Part shown: in pieces, positions 22,144 to 32,820 of the stretch
Numbering within the stretch: position 1 is the first letter of the stretch
How the letters are laid out: each line of letters begins with the position of its first letter
Source of the DNA: Anisodus tanguticus
Taxonomy: Eukaryota > Streptophyta > Magnoliopsida > Solanales > Solanaceae
DNA length: 64,000 bases
Assembly: GCA_034509755.1 (NCBI GenBank)
Contig: CM067542.1
Coordinates: forward strand, 16,683,001 to 16,747,000
Reading direction: 5' to 3'
Notes under the pieces: model-generated
Database searches by the model: none
The model's input: the letters and a program-made list of their open reading frames with translations, nothing else
What the model was told of the DNA's origin: nothing
Made by a program: the position numbers and the translations under genes

Positions 22144-22995
22144 CTATTCTTCGTTCTTTCTGTTGGTTCTATTGACCGCGACCTTTGCCACGACCACGGC
22201 CTCCTCTACCGCCGCGGCCTTTTCCACCCTTGCCGCCCGCCCGCCGCCATTGTTGGGAGTTGTCCGGTGGCGTCGATCTTGGGGTTGCGTGTCGACGGTT
22301 AACTTTTGTTGGGCGTGCTCATCCTGCTTAGCACGACGGGTTTCTTCGAGCAACAATTGTGAGCGAGCTTTGTTAAAACTCGGTAGCGGATCTGCCTGTT
22401 GAATTATGGTGGCCAAAGTATCATATTCGCCCTTAGTAAGGCCAGAAATCATTTGTAGCACCATTTTATCGTCAGTGACAGGCGTGCCGATGTTGGAGAG
22501 TTGATCCGCTAGAAGTTTAAGCTGCTTGCAGTACTCAGAGACATTGGAGAAGTTTTCAAGACGTGTTTTGTTGAACTGTTCTTCCAAATACACGGCACGA
22601 GTGTGCTTGTTGTCCTGAAAAATTTCCTCCAAACGATTCCACAAGTCAAGGGCTGTGGAGTCAGATTTCATGATAGTAAGGAGCAAATCCTGAGAGATAC
22701 TACCATATATCCATTGTTTGACGCCGGCGTCGAGACGATGCCAGATAGAATCATCAACCTCCGTAGGGCGCGGAATAGTGTCATCAATATGGTCAAGCAC
22801 GTTATAGAGACATGCATGATTGCGAAAAATTTCAACCCAGGGAGAATACTGGTTGTTTTCTTGATCAAGAATAATGGGAATATGGTTCTTGATGTTGGAA
22901 ACAGTAAGGGCGGGATAAAATGGGGGTGATGACTTTGTGGTGGGATTTGTGGAGGTAGAGGCGTCAAAAATTGTGGAAAAATCAGGGATAGCCAT
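22144..22995 (-). CDS. Copia-2 gag (UBN2 family), open reading frame
   Basis: A 283-codon frame starting at ATG 22995 (MAIPDFSTIFDAS). It holds the copia gag signature: FYPALTVSNIKNHIPIILD, YSPWVEIFRNHACLYNVLDH, WIYGSISQDLL, LWNRLEEIFQDNKHTRA, YCKQLKLLADQLSNIG and GLTKGEYDTLATIIQQ. The Arg/Gly/Ala-rich C-terminal end replaces or precedes the nucleic-acid-binding part, and no clear CCHC is visible in this frame. Gag forms the particle that holds the RNA. The start is set by ATG position and by the matching start in Copia-5 gag. The frame is open, but the element is dead overall. Confidence 0.88.
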   Translation of the reverse strand: MAIPDFSTIFDASTSTNPTTKSSPPFYPALTVSNIKNHIPIILDQENNQYSPWVEIFRNHACLYNVLDHIDDTIPRPTEVDDSIWHRLDAGVKQWIYGSISQDLLLTIMKSDSTALDLWNRLEEIFQDNKHTRAVYLEEQFNKTRLENFSNVSEYCKQLKLLADQLSNIGTPVTDDKMVLQMISGLTKGEYDTLATIIQQADPLPSFNKARSQLLLEETRRAKQDEHAQQKLTVDTQPQDRRHRTTPNNGGGRAARVEKAAAVEEAVVVAKVAVNRTNRKNEE

Positions 22996-23118
22996 TTAGA
23001 GAAGAGAAGAAAGGAAGAACAAAACCCGAAAAGCAAGAAGAAAATTCGGGAGGGCCGCGGCGTAGAGAGGCAGCCGGCGGCTGTGGAAGAGAAAGGTTTT
23101 TAGGGTTTTGTTTATTTG

Positions 23119-23131
23119 GCTCTTGATACTA
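23119..23131 (-). promoter_or_regulatory. Copia-2 primer-binding site
   Basis: On the minus strand TAGTATCAAGAGC follows the 5' LTR directly, one substitution and one indel away from the TGGTATCAGAGC iMet site. Confidence 0.8.
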
Positions 23132-23337
23132 TGTGAGATGATATTAATCTCCCTTGGAGAGTCTTTCATTAATACCAAGGTATATATAGAGTACAATATT
23201 CATCCCTTATACAATAGGAATCCTAAGCCTATACAAAAGAGGAATCCTAGTCTTACCATAATTATATTTACACAATATATGGAAATATTCTAATTATGGG
23301 TAGGGAATATATTGTTTCCTATATTTACACGTTTACA
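23132..23337 (-). repeat. Copia-2 5' LTR
   Basis: 206 bp, partner of 18418-18623, followed on the plus strand by the TSD copy TTCTT at 23338-23342. Confidence 0.93.
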
Positions 23338-23342
23338 TTCTT

Positions 23343-23560
23343 GTTGAGGGCAAAGGGATTCTATCCATCTCATCACCATCTTTATTGGTTATAATTTTGT
23401 CTTTAACTTTTGACAATTCCTAAACTTCGATTTCTCGCAAAATTGATAGCATAAATATTACCTCTCTTTGAGAGCATTATTTTGAATTATTTTTGCATCT
23501 TTTATATAAATTTTACATTATTTTACTTTCTTCAAACCTTATTTGATCTTGTTGTCATAT
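23343..23560 (-). repeat. Fold-back unit A, right-arm tail
   Basis: Resumes unit A after Copia-2. The stretch TTGAGGGCAAAGGGATTCTA to about 23470 matches 50233-50345 of unit C. The part from about 23461 (CTCTCTTTGAGAGCATTAT) matches 39687 onward, so the same junction exists downstream of unit B. Confidence 0.65.
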
Positions 23561-23569
23561 TTTTTCTTG

Positions 23570-23688
23570 AGCCGAGGATCTTTTGAAAATAGTCTCTCTA
23601 CCTTCCAAGGTAGAGGTAAGGTCTGCGTATACTCTATCCTCTTCATACCCTAATGTGTGAGATTACACTGGGTATGTTGTTATTGTAT
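23570..23688 (+). mobile_element. TS-like retroposon 3' fragment
   Basis: GAGCCGAGGATC...CTCTCTACCTTCCAAGGTAG...GGGTATGTTGTTATTG is the conserved 3' region of a common Solanaceae short retroposon, related to the copy at 52744-53012. The 5' end and TSD could not be fixed. No coding capacity. Confidence 0.65.
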
Positions 23689-23805
23689 ATAAGCTGCATA
23701 AATAATTTCTATAAACTTGATAAGAACGAAAGCGCTCAAACTCCAACTTACAATACCACTTTTAAAAACAATGTCAAATAATAGAATAACAGAACCTGTT
23801 GATAA

Positions 23806-24984
23806 TGTTGGGATGTAAATAACAAGGCATCATGCGGAAGCTAACAATTGCAAACTTTGATCGACGATAAATCAGACGACAAAGAAAACTATAAAAAAAG
23901 ATTTTATGATATGATATGGATTTGGTCAATTGACCTACATATGATAAAAATAAAAAACTAAAGTTATTGAGAGAAAATTCTTCCCCTAAACAAGAATCTT
24001 TAAAGGACTACATTGCGGATGTTATTGTATTGTAGTTGTAGGAAGGAGATCTTCAATTTATAGATATCCAAAACTTTTTTTCCAAGACAAGGAATAACCA
24101 AACATGGAAGAGAATTATTATTTTTCCTTTCAGAAAAGTAAAATCAATTACGGTAATACTTTGACTTTCCTTCGAGAGAAAAGTAAAACTCAAATATGAA
24201 AAGAAAATCAGGGTAAAAACCCTAACAAATCTCCCCTTTTGGCCTGAATTTTCTGAAAAATAATCTTCATCCTCCTTCTTCATATAATCTTCATCACTGT
24301 TGTATGTCATGGTTAAAAATAGGTGTGGTTTAAAATTAGAGTCTTATGCGTTAAAAGTAAGCATGAGTTAAAACTGGTTTTTATTTTTAAAGATGCAACA
24401 ACATGATTGCTGATAATATGGTTGAAAATTATCTCCACATGTAGTATTTCAGACTTTTTAAAAAAAATCTTCATTATCGTCAAATTTGTTGCAGCTTGAA
24501 TGAATCGTCCGCCTTGAGCTTGTCTTCAACCCGTTGAATCATTGGCTGAACCATTGGCTCTAATACCACTTGTTGGGGATCAAAATAATAGGGTGTCATG
24601 AAGAAACTAACAATTGCGAACTTTGATCGACGATAAATCAAACGACAAAGAAACTATAAAAACAGGCTATATGGTATGATATGGATTTGATAAATTTCCT
24701 ACATATGATAAAAGTTATTATAAAGCTATTGAGAGAAAAATCTCCCTCTAAACAAGACTCTTTAAATGATTACATTGTGGATATTATTGTATTGTAATTG
24801 TGGGAAGGAGATTTTCAATTTATATATGTCCAAAACTTTTTCTCCAAGACAAATAACCAAACATGGAAGAAATTTATTTTTTTCTTTCAGAAAAGTAAAA
24901 GCAATTATGGTAATACTTTGACTTTCTTTCAAGAAAAAAGTAAAACTCAAATATGAAAAGAAAATCAAGACAAAAAACCTAGCA
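23806..24984 (-). mobile_element. Miniature non-coding LTR element (TRIM-like), minus strand
   Basis: Two LTRs (23806-24227, 422 bp; 24571-24984, 414 bp), each starting TGTTGGG, enclose only about 343 bp. On the minus strand TGGTATTAGAGCC follows the 5' LTR (about 24558-24570), a primer-binding site, and AAAAGGGGAGATT precedes the 3' LTR (about 24228-24240), a polypurine tract. The flanks give an imperfect TSD (GATAA 23801-23805, GGTAA 24985-24989). No gag or pol is present, so it must have used proteins of another element. The LTRs differ at many sites, indicating age. They are longer than in classical TRIMs. Confidence 0.85.
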
Positions 24985-24989
24985 GGTAA

Positions 24990-25932
24990 TCATTTCTTCT
25001 TTGTGGGAATTTACTAAAGGTATTAAACTTTCATACCAATTTTATATGTCAATTGCTTATCAAGTTTACCTATTGTGCATCGTCAGTGTACAACTCTGAG
25101 CACCAAGGTACTTATTGTTACTATATGAAAGAATATGTAAAATAATCACTTTTTACTCGTCGATATTATAAATTATCTTTATATGAATAACATAATAATG
25201 AAAATATGGCAAATATGATTTAATTTGTAGTACTATTATGAGTTCGAGTTTCAATAATCTCGCAACCTTTATTTTCTAATTAAATCTACTCTTTCATGCA
25301 TCGGAGGATCATCCACCAAATTGCAAAATTCAAAAGACCAAGAGGAGGGAAGTAAAAGGTGATATCCTTGTCAAAAGAGTAAAACGGAAACATCATTAAA
25401 ACAACAAGAATAAATATTTTTAGTAGGTAATAATATTATGAACCCTTGCTAAAACTTTTTCTAAATCTTCCGATATATAGAATTTATGATAATTTATTTA
25501 AGTTAAAGATCTTCAAATTGATAAAAAAAAAAAAAGTAATTATTCTTGCAAAGAGATTTATCTAGTCTTTAAAAGGAAAAAATAGAAAATTAAGTAAGGA
25601 AGATATTTACACAATATAAGTCCTTTTTCTTTTTGCTGTAATTTTTCCTCTAATTTTTTGTCCTAGCTAGATGAAATTCTAGCAGCAGATTAAATAGAAC
25701 ATTAGGAAGAGCTGTTTTTTAAAGTTTGTGCGTTAATTATCACGATCCTTTTCAGCATTGAAAATGTATTATCTCTTTCTTTTAGATGATATATGGGTTA
25801 TGGTGTGATAGATTCATGCATAAAATTGTAATAGCATGTCTTGTCAAATCTTTGCGCTTAATTCGCTTTTTACCCATTTCTCCAATTAGTAAACTGGAAG
25901 GTAAATTCCCAAATAGCCACTTAAATTTTGTG
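24990..25932 (+). repeat. Fold-back unit B, left arm, outer part
   Basis: From about 25100 it matches unit A left arm (4210-4930). The part from about 25425 to 25932 is the reverse complement of about 37440-38220. Copia-4 was inserted at 25933-25937 and the arm resumes at 36071. The first 100 bp (24990-25090) resemble 40185-40260. No coding signature. Confidence 0.7.
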
Positions 25933-25937
25933 AATAC

Positions 25938-26873
25938 TGTTGTGTTGGATGGATGTTTTGACAACATCTGTAAATGCTCAGGACAACATCTTATGAAAAT
26001 AAGAATGTTGCCTGCAATGTTGTGACAACATTCCTGACAACATCTCTGTAACGATTTTGCCTATTCTTCCGGCAAAAACAGGTTGTGTTACTGTGAGTAA
26101 AAAATGACCTAGGTAAGCTTACAATGATGTTGTGTTTAAAACGTGGTAAAAGAAACAGTCAAAACTTTGATAGGAAGCAGCGTGAAGACCAAGTTCAGAA
26201 TGTTGAGCTTTTTAAGGAGCAAGAACCGGTCCAAGCTGAAGCCTTCTTTTACTCAACCTCCGCAACTAATCAGTGAGGATTTCAAGGAAAGTTCCACACT
26301 ATAATTAGAGGGGAGCTTCATAGTATCGAGATCCAGAATTGAACGAGAAGAATTACCAAGAGAACTCTCGGATATTCACCTTAGAAACTGAATCAACACA
26401 CTTAACCTAAAGTAGTATAACAATATCTAGTCTCACATTACTATTGCTGCCCAGATTCTAGATCAAGCTTATATTTCAAACAATTGTAATGAAGATGTTA
26501 TATTTATCTTGTTAGATCTTTTAACTTTAGGCTGAAGTCATCTGCGACTTCACTTTTGTTTGTAATTTCTTTTTCGCATTTATTGTGCAATCTTGTAAAA
26601 AGAAATTCATTTGTAATTGTATATAATTTATACAATTCTTTGGTCATTGACCATCAAGGGATATATTAATATATACCCTTGAAAATATAAACCTTATGTC
26701 TCTTTACTTTTTCGCTGCATTTACTCTATAAAGGTTTATAATTGTTTTATCACAATGTTGCCTCACATGTTGACACAACATTGAAGGCAACATCCAGAAA
26801 TTGTTTTAATTGTTCTAGCTGTTACGATTTTATTCTTACATATTCTTGTTTATCCGTAGCCCCGGACCCAACA
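25938..26873 (+). repeat. Copia-4 5' LTR
   Basis: 936 bp, TGTTG...CCCAACA. It contains several TGTTG/CAACA palindromes (25950-26045 and 26755-26800). Its TATA region reads CTATAATTAGAGG (about 26300), whereas the 3' LTR has CTATAAATAGAGG, so the promoter box is damaged in the copy that would drive transcription. Confidence 0.92.
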
Positions 26874-26875
26874 AG

Positions 26876-26892
26876 TGGTATCAGAGCCAACA
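26876..26892 (+). promoter_or_regulatory. Copia-4 primer-binding site (tRNA-iMet)
   Basis: TGGTATCAGAGCC, two bases after the LTR, is a perfect iMet-type site. Confidence 0.93.
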
Positions 26893-26930
26893 TTTGATAC
26901 AATAAGTGTTTGATTCTGAATATTACAGCT

Positions 26931-28632
26931 ATGGACTCAGCTATACAAAACGTTGGTAGACTTTCAATTCTTGACGGAACTAACTATGCCTATTGAAAAA
27001 TTTGACTACGTTCGCACATCAAATCCATTGATGTTCGAGCTTGGAGATCAGTTTCGAAGGCTATGTGATTCCCAAGTACCCAGCAGACGAGGATGGTGAT
27101 GTACTTACCAAACCCGAATCTGAATGGACCGCGGAAGAGATCAATAGTGCGAGCTTCAATGAAAAGGCCCTAAATGCGATATTTGGATGGGTAGATCTCT
27201 ATATGTTTAAACTCATCCAGAATTGTACCACGGCCAAGGACGCTTGGGAGACCTTACAAACTCATTGTGAAGGTACCTCGAGTGTACGACGTACAAAGCT
27301 TCGCATGATTTTGAGCCAATACGAACGCTTAAGGATGGAAGAATCTGAAGACATAAAATCCTATTTTGAAAAGTTAATTGACATTGTTAATCAGTGTCAA
27401 GTGCTTGGTTCTCCTTTAACCAACACACAACTTATGGATAAAGCTCTCAGATCTCTTCCTGAAAGATTTAATACTAAGATTTGTGTTATTGAATAGGCCC
27501 ATAATCTTGCTATTATGGATCTACATGCCTTGATGAGCATTTTTCAAACATATGAGATGAACATGAAGAGCCAAAGAGATCTGTATAAAGACAAGACTTT
27601 GGCACTCCAAGGACAAACCTCGGAAACTGAATTGAAAAACGAGGAAGAAAACTTGGAGGAACTGGGAAATGGTGCAATTGTTGCCTTACTTACTCGTCGA
27701 TTCAATTCGATGGTGAGAAAGATCAACAATGATCGCAATAAAGCCAAATACAAACAGCATCAAAACCTACTCTTCAATAAATAGCCGAATAGGTCACCTT
27801 CTGAGAAAAGAAATCACAATCCACTGAGGAAATCTAACTCTGATAGTACCAATTTCAATCCCAAACAACTCGAGGGAGTGCAGTGTCATGCATGCTCGGG
27901 TTGGGGACACTATGCTAATGAGTGTGCAAACACCTTTAGAAAAATTGGTAAGGTTATGTGGGTAACTCTCAGTGATGATGAGAACGAAGAGGAGGAAGGA
28001 GATCAAGAAGAAGAACCACAGGAAATGCTGGCAGCCATGTTCGAACACTCACTGTCCGACGATGAAGATGTTGTTGACAATGTTGCGACAACATCAGGAA
28101 TAACATCAGACTCAACATCTGGAATGTCTTCAACATCAGAGAGGTATGTATACTTTGACTATTCTGATGTAAATTGTTTTAGTGGATTTATTTCTTCATA
28201 TGAGGCTGTAAATTTAGATCTAGTTGACTCCAAAGACGACGTGATAAAGGAATTACAAAATATTTGTAAAGCCTTAATCACTGAATCTGAGCAACTAGAC
28301 TCAAAAGCAAAATTATTAGCTCTTGAGAATAGCAATCTGAAAGGCACAATTAATCGATTAGAGGTGGCACTCACCAAGAAGGACCTAGAGCTTGGTAAGA
28401 TTCGTACACGATTGAACGTAGTTGAGACCACCTTTCAAAGGCTCAACATGGAAACCTTCAAACTGGATGAAATATTAAACTTCAATAAACCTACAAGGGC
28501 TGGGCTTGGGTACCAATCTCCTAGCAAAATAAATACTTCCAGAATCTATAATCAAACTGAGAGGATAAAATTTATCAAAGAAAATCCGAGTAATTCTCAG
28601 ATCACTAAGATTGGATCGAAAGTTTGTATGTA
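26931..28632 (+). pseudogene. Copia-4 gag (Sirevirus type: UBN2, CCHC, coiled coil)
   Basis: The start is ATG 26931 (MDSAIQNVGRLSILDG). In the first 40 codons two stops are TGA where TGG (YAYWK) and CGA are expected. A frameshift near 27045 leads to the main frame 27041-27496 (FGWVDLYMFKLIQNCTTAKD, then AWETL, and YFEKLIDIVNQCQ). It continues at 27515-27784 after one stop, then at 27878-28633 with the CCHC knuckle CHACSGWGHYANEC (27884-27925), an acidic stretch (DDENEEEEGDQEEEPQE), a coiled coil (about 28200-28450), and LDEILNFNKPTRAGLGY near 28465, a motif typical of Sirevirus gag. It forms the particle. Confidence 0.88.
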
Positions 28633-29201
28633 GCTTCTGTAAAAAGTCAGGACATCTTATGCCCTACGGCTACAAACTTCAAAACTCTGCACTCAGAATA
28701 TTGCCTAAAATGTCGTCAGCAGTGTTGCCCAACATCACTGACAACATTCAAAGCAACCAGCCTGAAATCAGAAGGAAGAAAAAGGAATGGGTACCCAAAC
28801 TGAATCTGAAATGTAATGTGTGCATAATTGTTTTGCGTACTAATATTACAGGTTCTTGGTACTTCGATAGTGGTTGCTCACGTCATATGACAGGTACCAA
28901 AAGTCTATTGAAGGAGTATGGAGCATTCAATGGAGGATACGTGACCTTTGGAGGAGGAAGTAAGAGTAAGATAATTGGTAAAAAAACTCTTAATGTTTCG
29001 GATGTACCAGCCTTGAAAAAAGTTCTTTATGTAGAAGGTTTGGTTGCTAATCTTCTTAGAATAAGCCAACTATGTGATGATGATCTCGAGGTGAAATTCA
29101 ACAAGCTTGGATGCAAGGTTACAGATTCTGAGATAAATGTGTCATGTTCGGGACCCCGAACTGGAGATAATTGCTATCTAGTCGGTAGACAAGAGTTTTG
29201 A
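28611..29201 (+). pseudogene. Copia-4 protease and pre-integrase region
   Basis: A 196-codon frame. It opens with CSFCKKSGHLMPYGYKL, reminiscent of a second knuckle. Then comes the protease site SWYFDSGCSRHMTG (28855-28897), with Asp-Ser-Gly as is usual in this genus. FGGGSKSKIIGKKTLN and a VLYVEGLVANLL-like segment follow. It ends at a stop at 29199; GAG-pre-integrase (LTLWHQKLGHVNYGTLEKV) continues in the next frame to 29360. Confidence 0.88.
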
Positions 29202-30290
29202 AACTCCGCAAAGGTAGGTGACTTGACACTTTGGCATCAAAAGTTGGGACATGTCAACTACGGCACCTTGGAGAAGGTGATCTCATTTGAAGCTGTCAGA
29301 GGCATTCCCAGACTAGATCCAAAAGATAAAACATTGTGCGAAGATTGTTTGAAAGGAAAGTAGACCCGAGTCTCTCATAATGTTGTCCAACATAACGGAC
29401 AACATTCAGGTACGTCTCATTGTTTTCAATTATTGCATATGGATCTTATGGGTCCAATCGAGGTAGATAGCCTAGGAGGGATGAGATATTCTTATGTGAT
29501 AGTAGATGATTTTTCCAGATTCACTTGGATCTATTTTTTAAAGGAAAAATCACAAACCTTTGAGATGTTTAGAACACTTTACTCTAGGGATCAAGAAACT
29601 GTTTTGTTCTTCGATTTTCAGAATTAGATTTGATCATGGGAAGGAATTTGAAAATCAAACCTTTGCAAATTTTTGTGAAAAGAAAGGCATATTTCATGAA
29701 TTTTCGGCACCAAAAACACCACAACAAAATGGGGTTGTCGAGAGAAAGAACAGAACTTTACAAGAAATGGCTAGAGTTATGTTAAGTTCTAAGAAATTGT
29801 CAAAGAGGTTTTGGGCAGAAGCCTTGAACACGGCATGTCACATAACTAATAGAATCTATTTAAGGCTAGAGACCAAGATGACACCCTATGAATGGTTAAA
29901 TGAAAAGAAACCTACATTGCGGTACTTTCATGTCTTTGGGTGTGTGTGCTATATTCTTAATGACAGGGATCAACTAGCTAAATTTGACTCTAAGAGTGAC
30001 AAGGGAATATTCGTTGGCTACTCTCAGAATAACCATGCTTACCGAATATACAATCTTCGGACAAAGACCATACAGGAGTCAGTCAATGTTATTTTTGATG
30101 ACCTACTGGATATATCTGGTAGATCTTCAGAAAACAACATTGTGGTTGCAATTGAAGAGGATCAACCCACTAAAAAAATAGATGTTGTCCCAGATGTTGT
30201 CCCGACATCAGAAGAAACATTTGAACCTCAAAGAGAGAACACAGGGGACGAAGTCGAGGAGAGTGACGCTGCATCGAACCGAAAGATCAA
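29202..30290 (+). pseudogene. Copia-4 integrase
   Basis: The zinc-binding part is at about 29225-29370 (LWHQKLGH, then LCEDCLKGK). The catalytic core runs over two frames: HMDLMGPIEVDSLGG from 29434 (first Asp), IRFDHGKEFEN near 29624-29655 (second Asp), and GVVERKNRT near 29733-29760 (Glu). All three acidic residues are kept. A frameshift near 29600 breaks the core. The C-terminal domain (FHVFGCVCYILNDRDQL, then GIFVGYSQNNHAYRIYN) runs to about 30060, followed by an acidic linker that contains a DVVPDVVPTSEE repeat. Confidence 0.9.
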
Positions 30291-31171
30291 GTGAGAAGAG
30301 ACCCTCCATCGAGGATTAGAAGGAACCATCCACCCGACCAGGTGATAGGGGGAGTTTTTGAGAAGAGGCGTACAAGATGGAAAGAGCCAGTGAATTACCG
30401 AAAAATGGTAAGGTATGTGTGCATATCCACCATATATCAACATGTAAGTCTTTCTTGTCTTACATCTACTTTGGAACCTAAAAATATTGGGGAAGCATTA
30501 AAAGATAATTTTTGGATTCAAACCATGCAAGAGGAGCTTGAACAATTTGTCCGAAATGAGGTTTGGGACTTGATACCACGACCCAACAACACAAATGTTA
30601 TTGGGACCAAGTGGATATTCAAAAACAAATCAGATGAGTTAGGGAAGATTGTTAGGAACAAAGCTCGACTTGTTGCTCAAGGATATACACAAGTAGAATG
30701 TATCGACTATGACGAGACCTTCGCTCATGTGGCTAGAATTGAGTCAATAAGATTTCTTCTTGATATTGCTTGCTATCTAAAGATTACCTTGCACCAAGTG
30801 GACGTTAAAGGTGCCTTCCTCAATGGATACTTGGACAAAGAAGTATATGTTGAACAACCAAATGGATTTGAGGATCCTCACCATCCACATCATGTGTACA
30901 AGCTCAAGAAAGCTTTGTATGGACTAAAACAAGCACCACGTGCATGGTATGGTCGTCTAACTGACTTCCTTGTTGAGTTTGGTTTTACCCGTAGAGAAGC
31001 TGATAGAAAATTATTCATTAAAAGACACGGTGTAGATGTAATAATAGCTCAAATCTATGTTGATGATATTGTTTTTGGTTCGACTACAGAATCATTCTTG
31101 AAGTCGTTTGTCGAAGCAATGTCGACAACATTTGAGATGAGCATGATTGGAGAACTAACATTTTTTTAGGC
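30291..31171 (+). pseudogene. Copia-4 reverse transcriptase
   Basis: A 292-codon frame: VWDLIPRPNNTNVIGTKWIF, ARLVAQGYTQVECIDYDETF, HQVDVKGAFLNGYLDKEVYV (first catalytic Asp), KKALYGLKQAPRAWYGRL, and IYVDDIVFGS with YVDD at 31056-31067. The frame is complete until a stop at 31167-31169, after GELTFF, where a frameshift at a T run (31161-31167) separates it from RNase H. It copies the element RNA into DNA. Confidence 0.92.
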
Positions 31172-31947
31172 TTGCAGATTAAACAGAATGAAGATGGGAT
31201 CTTTGTATCTCAAAACAAGTACGCCAAGAATCTTGTTAGGAGATTTGGTCTGAAAAATGCTAAACACATGAAGACTCCAATGGGCTCTACGCAACATGTA
31301 TGTAAAGACGATGTTGGACAAGATGTTGACCCAACATTGTACCGATCTATGATAGGTAGCCTTTTATACCTTACTACCAGTCGCCCTGATAACATGTTTA
31401 GCGTATGTGTTTGCGCCAGGTTCCAAGCCAGTCCCAAGGTATCTCATCTTAATGTTGTGAAACGTATCATTCGATATGTTGTCGGTACAAGTGACTTGGG
31501 AATTTGGTACTCTAAAGACACTAATCCTAATCTAATAGGATATAGTGACTCGGATTGGGCCGGTGATGTAGACAATAGGAAAAGCACTAGTGGTGGGTGT
31601 TTCTATCTTGGCAATAATCTAGTCTTATGGTACAGTCGTAAACAAAATTGTGTATCACTCTCGACTGTCGAATCTGAATATGTGGTAGCCGAAAGTTGTT
31701 GTGCTCAAATGATTTGGTTACGACATATGCTAGATGACTATGGCATATCTAATAACTCCATGATTTTGTACTGTGATAATCTGAGTGCTATTAATATTTT
31801 CAAAAATCCTGTTCAGCATTCACGTACAAAGCACATAGACATAAGACATCATTTTTTAAGAGACTTAGTGGAAAAATAGCTAGTTCAAATCGAACATGTT
31901 GATACTCTTTTTCAACTGAATGACATTTTTACCAAATCTTTGGATCA
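31172..31947 (+). pseudogene. Copia-4 RNase H
   Basis: A 235-codon frame from 31172 to 31879: FVSQNKYAKNLVRRFGL, YRSMIGSLLYLTTSRPD, YSDSDWAGDVDNRKSTSGG, LSTVESEYVVAESCCAQ, LYCDNLSAINIFKNPVQHSR and TKHIDIRHHFLRDLVE. One stop (TAG at 31877-31879) precedes the last conserved part (FTKSL-like, near 31930). Nearly intact. Confidence 0.92.
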
Positions 31948-32775
31948 TGAGAGATTTTCTAGCTTGAAAAAATCTCTTGGTCTCTGTTTTATTTGAAAAT
32001 AAGACAGGCTATGTAGATGTTGTCCGAAATGTTGTCCTAGCATTTTGGGTAACATTTATTGTTGAGTCAATATACATGATAAGTGTTGTAGTGATGTTGC
32101 ATTATTTTTCAAAAGATTCAAGCATGACTCTAAAAGGACAAGATATGAATGCGATATCGTTCTCTGCGATGATATATATATAAAACAATTTTGTATATCA
32201 TAAAAAAAAAAAGTATCATAAGAAGGCAAAGCCTCTACTAAAAGATTTGGATGTATACAAAAAGAGCAAAGCCCTAAGATTGATATCGTTCTTATTCTAT
32301 AGGAGTACCACGTGCTTCAAAAAGGTTGAAAATTCCTCAATATTTTTTTAATATGTATGTGTTCAACTAAGTTGATTAAGGACAATGGTAAAATGTTACA
32401 TTAGTCCAGCGATCAGTCTCATAGGGAACATATACGGAAATATCATCTACCAAATCAGAAAATCCTTGGAGTCTCATAATGTTTGTTTAACTTGGAAATG
32501 TTGCCAATATCATTAACAACATCGTGTTCCAGTACATTGATCAATCTGGTTTATCTTATTTTATTCTTATTTTTGGTATTTAACACGTCTCTGTGTTTAA
32601 TGGAAAATCTAAAAATTCTGGAGGACCGTTTTTATTTAAATTTTAAATGATGTTATGTACTGTGTAAATTCTTTGTTTTAGGTGTGTAAAGAGTTTTTAT
32701 TCTTCTATACAATCTAAATTTAAGGAAAAGGAGTTTGAGTGTAAATATATTTTGCCATAATGAAACCTTCCATTT
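31948..32775 (+). other. Copia-4 spacer between RNase H and the extra gene
   Basis: AT-rich, no protein signature. It contains further TGTTG/CAACA motifs (32016-32063 and 32496-32522) and a direct repeat of GCAAAGCC (about 32226 and 32266). Confidence 0.5.
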
Positions 32776-32820
32776 TTGTCTTGGAATTGTCACATCAGTC
32801 GATTTACAATCCATCAAATC

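Larger units (their letters stand above)
18418..23337 (-). mobile_element. Copia-2, Ty1/copia retrotransposon, minus strand
   Basis: Short 206-bp LTRs (18418-18623 and 23132-23337) are nearly identical; I noticed only two or three differences by eye. The TSD is TTCTT (18413-18417 and 23338-23342). The primer-binding site and polypurine tract are both on the minus strand. Its length of 4.9 kb is normal for copia. Gag, protease, integrase, RT and RNase H are all present in order, and gag and integrase are long open frames, but RT and RNase H are frameshifted. It is the youngest-looking complete copia in the window. Copia-3 and Copia-5 belong to the same lineage by their gag and RT sequences. 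Confidence 0.95.

Noticed and set aside
22603..22929. Plus-strand 108-codon frame opposite Copia-2 gag
   Set aside because: Antisense shadow of a real gag frame; no family signature.
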